Shown one piece after another: positions 7,536 through 10,403 of a stretch of DNA of 10,403 bases. A program made the translations under genes and the position numbers. How positions within the stretch are numbered: the stretch's first letter is position 1; each line of letters begins with the position of its first letter. The DNA is from Thermoplasmata archaeon (GTDB lineage: Archaea > Thermoplasmatota > Thermoplasmata > Lutacidiplasmatales > UBA184). The stretch covers positions 1-10,403 of the forward strand of contig JAKIWU010000036.1 in the NCBI GenBank assembly GCA_022749905.1. Direction: 5' to 3'. Under the pieces are notes generated by a model that searched no databases, was not told where the DNA came from, and saw nothing but the letters and a program-made list of their open reading frames with translations.

Positions 7536-7748
7536 CTACCTGACGTACTCCTCGGTCGGCCGGGAGGCTGCGTCGGACGCGGTTCCGACGTTGATCGCCG
7601 GAACCTCCCGCCTCCTTCCAGAAGGTGCCGAAGGGCTCCTCGCGCGAGGTCGCTCGGGGGGTCTTCGCCTGCTCCTCGTGGAGAGAACGCCGATCGCGGC
7701 GAGAGCCAAGGCAGCACTGACCGGGGCTCCAACCATGAGAGGCTGCAC
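7536..7748 (-). CDS. Doubtful small membrane protein or decayed gene 3' end
   Basis: A 70-residue frame from GTG (7748) to TAG, ending 26 nt before the methylase ATG. It has one hydrophobic segment (MVGAPVSAALALAAIGVL) followed by a basic Arg/Pro/Ser-rich tail, the pattern of a stop-transfer anchor. The same frame stays open upstream to a TGA at 7851-7853 and there reads DAYGGLAAIQIRAPRP with strongly GC-ending codons, but has no good start. It may be a genuine small protein co-transcribed with the methylase, or the 3' remnant of a longer surface-protein gene. I do not recognise it. Confidence 0.3.
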   Translation of the reverse strand: MQPLMVGAPVSAALALAAIGVLSTRSRRRPPERPRARSPSAPSGRRREVPAINVGTASDAASRPTEEYVR

Positions 7749-8010
7749 CTCAAACCACCCGGAGCGAGAGGCCGGCCGCGGCGCGCGGATCTGGATCGCC
7801 GCCAGGCCGCCGTAGGCATCGTCGCGATGAGGTGGGGGATCGAGAGGGCATCACCGGCCTTCCTCTCAATGCCACCAACGCAAACTCATCAATCGAGCGG
7901 GGGATCCTGGCGTTCGAGAAGAGTCCGGGCTACGTCGTCGTCCGACACGAACGGCCCCAGACTCGGCCGCGGGCAGGAACCAGGATCGTTGCGTTCGGCG
8001 GAAGGTCCAA
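7749..8010. other. Stretch without a supported gene
   Basis: 262 nt between the doubtful small ORF and the tRNA. On the minus strand, a frame at about 7829-7885 reads GGIERKAGDALSIPHLIAT and would join the downstream DAYGGLAAIQ frame after one frameshift. On the plus strand, ~7835-7960 also has coding-like codon use (for example SIERGILAFEKSPGYVVV), but that frame runs antisense through the tRNA. I see no RNA gene, repeat or clear promoter here. Confidence 0.4.
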
Positions 8011-8093
8011 TGCCGGGGCCAGGATTCGAACCTGGGAACTCCTGCGAGAGCAGATCTTGAGTCTGCCGCCTTTGGCCGCTCGGCCACCCCGGC
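8011..8093 (-). tRNA. tRNA-Leu (CAA)
   Basis: 83 nt fold into a complete class II tRNA. The acceptor stem is GCCGGGG/CCCCGGC with A discriminator. The D arm is GCC/GGC, and the anticodon stem GCAGA/TCTGC encloses the loop CTCAAGA, giving anticodon CAA for codon UUG. A long variable region includes a CTC/GAG stem. The T arm is CCAGG-TTCGAAT-CCTGG. There is no intron and no encoded CCA. The A discriminator and long variable arm are leucine identity features. It lies 34 nt downstream of the RNase P protein gene. Confidence 0.96.
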
Positions 8094-8117
8094 AACCGCC
8101 GAAGGCAGATGGGCCCC

Positions 8118-8126
8118 CCTTATGCG
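8118..8126 (-). promoter_or_regulatory. TATA-like box of tRNA-Leu
   Basis: On the minus strand this reads CGCATAAGG, the only AT-rich core in the 34-nt spacer between rnp4 and the tRNA. Its centre is about 29 nt before the mature tRNA 5' end, so transcription could start at or just before the tRNA. It sits directly beside the rnp4 stop at 8128. Confidence 0.45.
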
Positions 8127-8127
8127 A

Positions 8128-8541
8128 TTACTCCTCGTCTGAGAAGTCGAGATCCCCGTCCTCCTCGCCGGTCTCGCTCGGTTCCGCTGCCATGACCTCC
8201 TGGGCGGCCTGGCGACTCGAGGGAAGGGACGAATCCGGGCCGGGACGGGGAGCGTGCGCGGGACCTGATGGCGAGCGGCGGATCGCTTGGCAGCGGAGGC
8301 AGGTGCGCACGCGGCGCGATGCCCGCAGCCTCGTGCGAACGGTCCGGCCCTCAGCCCAGAACGCCGAACAGCGGCGGCAATAGAGCTCGCGATACTCCGA
8401 TGGAATTCGGACATTGTATCGGCTGCCCACCCTGCGCGCGAGGCCGACGTAGCGATCGGAGAGCGAAGCATGGCCGCGGCCCCACTCGACCTCGGCAAGC
8501 CCGAAGAGGTGGGCGATCCGCTCCCGGGCCGATCGGATCAT
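8128..8541 (-). CDS. rnp4: RNase P protein subunit Rnp4 (Rpp21/Rpr2 family)
   Basis: 137 residues from the ATG at 8541. Rnp4 is a zinc-binding subunit of archaeal RNase P that pairs with Rnp1 on the catalytic RNA's specificity domain and helps cleave the 5' leader of pre-tRNA. The family layout is clear: an N-terminal helical region (ARERIAHLFGLAE, then LSDRYVGLARRVGSRYNVRIP), then a zinc ribbon with C55-x2-C58 and C81-x2-C84. The ~45 residues after the ribbon are unusual: a Pro/Ser linker and an acidic end (GEEDGDLDFSDEE). The frame stays open upstream through a basic stretch (RRKGRRGRRTAF) that fits the basic N-termini of some relatives. A CTG at 8578-8580 overlapping the preceding stop is therefore a possible but rare alternative start. 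It is co-directional with the zinc-ribbon gene. Confidence 0.88.
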   Translation of the reverse strand: MIRSARERIAHLFGLAEVEWGRGHASLSDRYVGLARRVGSRYNVRIPSEYRELYCRRCSAFWAEGRTVRTRLRASRRVRTCLRCQAIRRSPSGPAHAPRPGPDSSLPSSRQAAQEVMAAEPSETGEEDGDLDFSDEE

Positions 8542-8576
8542 GAAGGCCGTGCGGCGGCCGCGCCGCCCCTTGCGTC

Positions 8577-8840
8577 TCAGCGAGCCAACGGCGCGAGGCA
8601 TACCGGGCACACGACCGCGATGTTCGATATCACGGTGTTGCAGGTGGGGCAGTGCAGGGCCCGGCCGGCAAGATTCGGAGGGATCCACTCGGGAGGCGGA
8701 GGGGCCGGAGGCGCCGGGGGATTCAGCCCGTCCCCTGATGCCCCGACAACCCCTCCTGGTTGTGGGAGGGTTCGGCCGCACTGCGTACAGAAGAGCGTCC
8801 CGAGCATCGCGGGAGTGCCGCAGAACGCACAGGCCATCAT
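8577..8840 (-). CDS. Small double zinc-ribbon protein
   Basis: 87 residues holding two zinc ribbons and little else: C4-x2-C7 with C18-x2-C21 (CAFCGTP...FCTQCGRTL), a Gly then Pro-rich linker (~28-55), and C64-x2-C67 with C78-x2-C81 (CPTCNTVI...CPVCLAPL). Each resembles the treble-clef/rubredoxin-like ribbons of small archaeal adaptor proteins; no enzyme domain is present. Two ATGs stand in tandem at 8840 and 8837; the first is placed correctly for leaderless transcription. It precedes rnp4 by 35 nt, so both are probably on one message. A role in RNA processing is guessed from position only. Confidence 0.8.
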   Translation of the reverse strand: MMACAFCGTPAMLGTLFCTQCGRTLPQPGGVVGASGDGLNPPAPPAPPPPEWIPPNLAGRALHCPTCNTVISNIAVVCPVCLAPLAR

Positions 8841-8852
8841 CGGTCGGGCAAA

Positions 8853-8860
8853 CTATATGC
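8853..8860 (+). promoter_or_regulatory. TATA box for the RuvC-like/gltX operon
   Basis: CTATATGC, centred about 28-29 nt before the TTG start at 8885, fits leaderless or near-leaderless transcription of the plus-strand operon. It directly abuts the minus-strand TATA candidate in the 44-nt divergent region. Confidence 0.5.
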
Positions 8861-8868
8861 CGTATTTG
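8861..8868 (-). promoter_or_regulatory. TATA box for zinc-ribbon/rnp4 operon
   Basis: On the minus strand this reads CAAATACG, centred about 25 nt before the ATG at 8840, the spacing expected for a leaderless message. An alternative AT-rich core (CATATAG) lies only ~15 nt from the ATG, which is too close. Confidence 0.45.
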
Positions 8869-8884
8869 ACCGTCCACGCCGACG

Positions 8885-9703
8885 TTGAGAAACCGGTGCG
8901 TCGCCCTCGCAACGCTTGACGCCGTCCTCTACGAGGAACTGGCCAGCGAGCTGCGCGCGCGCGGTGTCCCTTCGGTCAGCATCGTTCCCGGCGCACGGAT
9001 TCCGTCGCAGGCTGCCGTGGTGCTTACGAGCCCCTCCGAATTGGGGCGGATCTCGCACGGCCGGGTGTTCGCGGTCACGCCGGACGGGGATCGGACCGCA
9101 CTTTGGGCCGCCGTGGAACACGCTCTCCAAATCGGACAGTCTTCGGAGGCCATTGTCGTCGGCATCGATCCAGGTCCTCGGCCCGGCTATGCGATCTTCG
9201 CGAGCGGACGGTGTCTCGTTGACGGAACCCTCGAATCCCCGGAATCGACGGGCCACCTTGGAAGTTCCCTGAGACAAAGGTTTCCGGGAAAGGAGATCCT
9301 CTTCCGGGTCGGAAGCCAAGACCGCCTCGCCCGCGATCGGATCCTTCGATCCCTTGCCTCGCTTCGCAAGCCGATCGAACTCGTCGACGAGAGCGGGACG
9401 ACTCCACGGGGCCATCGACGCCCGAGAGACGCGATCGCTGCCCGAGCCATCGCGCACCATCGCGGCAAGCCTTACCGTGTCGAGACTCTCGGGCCCGTGA
9501 ACGTGACCGCGGGAGACATCACCAACCTCCAACGAGTCAGTCGAGAAGGGAGCGGGGGCCTCTTCACCATTCCCAAATCCGAGGCGAGCCGAGTGCTGAA
9601 GGGCGAGCTCACGCTCTCGGAGGCGCTCGCTGAGAGCGAGCGTCGGTTCCGACGCGGCGGTGCCGAGGTCCGACGCTCCGCCGGCGAACGCGACGCCCCG
9701 TGA
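8885..9703 (+). CDS. Protein with RuvC/RNase H-like domain, unassigned
   Basis: 272 residues. The TTG at 8885 is the only early start: a stop lies upstream at 8867-8869 and no other start codon follows soon. Residues ~1-85 form an alpha/beta domain (CVALATLDAVLYEELASEL) I cannot name. Residues ~90-200 have the outline of an RNase H fold of the RuvC type: strand 1 VVGIDPGPRPGYAIF with D95, a middle strand/helix part (KEILFRVGSQDRLARDRIL), strand IELVDES, and the final helix RPRDAIAARAIAHHRG with D182, like the DAADALA helix of RuvC. A clear counterpart of the middle catalytic Glu (RuvC E66) is not obvious; R141 is near that place. The C-terminal ~70 residues are charged. It could be a DNA/RNA nuclease or an inactive relative. 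gltX follows after 22 nt, implying one operon. Confidence 0.82.
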   Translation: MRNRCVALATLDAVLYEELASELRARGVPSVSIVPGARIPSQAAVVLTSPSELGRISHGRVFAVTPDGDRTALWAAVEHALQIGQSSEAIVVGIDPGPRPGYAIFASGRCLVDGTLESPESTGHLGSSLRQRFPGKEILFRVGSQDRLARDRILRSLASLRKPIELVDESGTTPRGHRRPRDAIAARAIAHHRGKPYRVETLGPVNVTAGDITNLQRVSREGSGGLFTIPKSEASRVLKGELTLSEALAESERRFRRGGAEVRRSAGERDAP

Positions 9704-9713
9704 GGGCCCCGAA

Positions 9714-9717
9714 GGTG
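9714..9717 (+). promoter_or_regulatory. Shine-Dalgarno-like GGTG deciding the gltX start
   Basis: GGTG (in GAAGGTG) matches part of the GGAGGTGAT complement of archaeal 16S rRNA and lies 8 nt before the TTG at 9726. It supports TTG over the in-frame GTG at 9750, which has no such motif at a useful distance. Confidence 0.45.
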
Positions 9718-9725
9718 CCGCGCCC

Positions 9726-10403
9726 TTGACGCTTCCCCCAGAAACTGACGTGCGCCTCCGACGCTTGCTCCTTGAGAATGCCGTGGAACACGATGGCCAA
9801 GCGCGAGCGGGGCCGATCGTTTCTCGGCTCCTCGCCGACGTCCCCCAGCTTCGCGCGCAATCCTCGGAGCTCCGGGAACGGGCGGACATGATCCTCCTGG
9901 AGCTTTCTGGACTCCCCGCAGAGTCCCAGCGGGCCGAGCTCGCACGACTCGGCGGGCCCGAGCGAGCACGCGTGCGGGCCCCAAAAGGGCCGGTCGAGGG
10001 AGTGTTTCCCGATCTGCCGGGGGCCGAGGTGGGCCATGTCGTCCTCCGCATGGCGCCGTTCCCATCTGGAGCGCTCCACATCGGGAACGCCCGCATGCTC
10101 TACGTGAACGAGCACTACCGTCAGCGGTACGGTGGGCGCCTCCTGCTCGTTTTCGACGACACGGTCGGATCGGAGGAGAAGCGCATCGCCGGCGAGGTGT
10201 TCGACGTGATCCTACACGATCTCGAGCTCGCGGACGTCCGACCGGACGAGGTCCACTACAAATCCGATCGCCTGCCGATCGCGTATTCGTGGGCGCTCCG
10301 TGTCATCGAGCGTGACGGGGCCTACGTCTGTACCTGTTCCGCCGAGATCCTTCGCGACCGGCGCGCGCACGGGGAGGCGTGTCCGGAGCGTTCGCAGACG
10401 CGG
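9726..10403 (+). CDS. gltX: Glutamyl-tRNA synthetase, archaeal type (3' end outside window)
   Basis: 226 residues are visible. GluRS charges tRNA-Glu, and in most archaea also tRNA-Gln for later amidation. The start is TTG at 9726, giving TLPPETDVRLRRLLLENAVEH, which fits the helical N-terminal extension of archaeal GluRS; GTG at 9750 is the alternative. The extension (~1-100) is followed by the class I catalytic core: LRMAPFPSGALHIGNAR, with the HIGH motif as H118-I-G-N121, then VFDDT at 142-146, YKSDRLPI, and GAYVCTCS with C202 and C204, plus C219, like the zinc-binding knuckle of Glu/GlnRS. HIGN for HIGH and DDTVGS for the common DDTDP are departures from most family members. The KMSKS region and anticodon domain lie beyond the edge. 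Enzyme identity is strong; substrate detail cannot be judged from this half. Confidence 0.9.
   Translation, partial: MTLPPETDVRLRRLLLENAVEHDGQARAGPIVSRLLADVPQLRAQSSELRERADMILLELSGLPAESQRAELARLGGPERARVRAPKGPVEGVFPDLPGAEVGHVVLRMAPFPSGALHIGNARMLYVNEHYRQRYGGRLLLVFDDTVGSEEKRIAGEVFDVILHDLELADVRPDEVHYKSDRLPIAYSWALRVIERDGAYVCTCSAEILRDRRAHGEACPERSQTR

Noticed and set aside
6899..7819. Upstream extension of the csl4 frame
   Set aside because: The extension is Arg/Pro/Ser-rich, lies out of frame over the METTL5-like gene, and the Csl4 N-terminus starts cleanly at the ATG at 6898.
7889..8095. Minus-strand 68-residue ORF beginning MPGWPSGQRRQTQDLL
   Set aside because: It is a translation of the tRNA-Leu gene; such GWPSG...RRQT peptides are a well-known tRNA artefact.
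7832..8383. Plus-strand 183-residue ORF with partly coding-like codon use
   Set aside because: It runs antisense through the tRNA and into rnp4, so it cannot be a whole gene; only its first third looks coding-like.
8837..10096. Minus-strand 419-residue ORF
   Set aside because: It is antisense to both the RuvC-like gene and gltX, has Ser/Arg-rich low-complexity sequence, and shows no motif.
1..10403. CRISPR array, insertion sequence or phage attachment site
   Set aside because: No spaced direct repeats, transposase motifs or terminal inverted repeats were seen, and the tRNA 3' end has no visible duplicated copy in the window.

Overview
The window is archaeal, GC-rich DNA. The evidence is an archaeal/eukaryal set of RNA genes (RNase P protein Rnp4, exosome subunit Csl4, a METTL5-type rRNA methylase, an archaeal-type glutamyl-tRNA synthetase), TATA-like boxes 25-30 nt before start codons with no leader, and a tRNA with no encoded CCA. 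An uncultivated high-GC member of the Thermoplasmatota is my best guess for the lineage. That guess is an impression, not a phylogenetic result.

Layout. (1) 1-5031, plus strand: two tandem genes for large secreted, membrane-anchored surface proteins; the first is cut by the left edge. Both end in one transmembrane helix followed by a short, presumably cytoplasmic tail carrying a single canonical C2H2 zinc finger. Their last ~310 residues look paralogous, while their outer regions differ. (2) 5032-5082: a convergent junction with a perfect 7-bp hairpin. (3) 5083-7509, minus strand: a tightly overlapping operon, METTL5-like RNA methylase -> Csl4 -> serine hydroxymethyltransferase-family enzyme. 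(4) 7510-8010: a poorly coding stretch with one doubtful small membrane-protein ORF and possible remains of a decayed gene. (5) 8011-8840, minus strand: double zinc-ribbon protein -> Rnp4 -> tRNA-Leu(CAA). (6) 8841-8884: a compact divergent promoter. (7) 8885-10403, plus strand: a protein with a RuvC/RNase H-like core, followed 22 nt later by gltX, which runs off the right edge.

How the parts fit. Regions 3, 5 and 7 form a translation and RNA-metabolism neighbourhood: tRNA 5' processing, a tRNA, rRNA methylation, RNA decay and tRNA charging, with a one-carbon enzyme and an unassigned RNase H-fold protein. The surface-protein pair is accessory in character. It is the most unusual part of the window, because its architecture (glycosylated ectodomain, one membrane helix, C2H2 finger) would allow an outside-to-inside connection.
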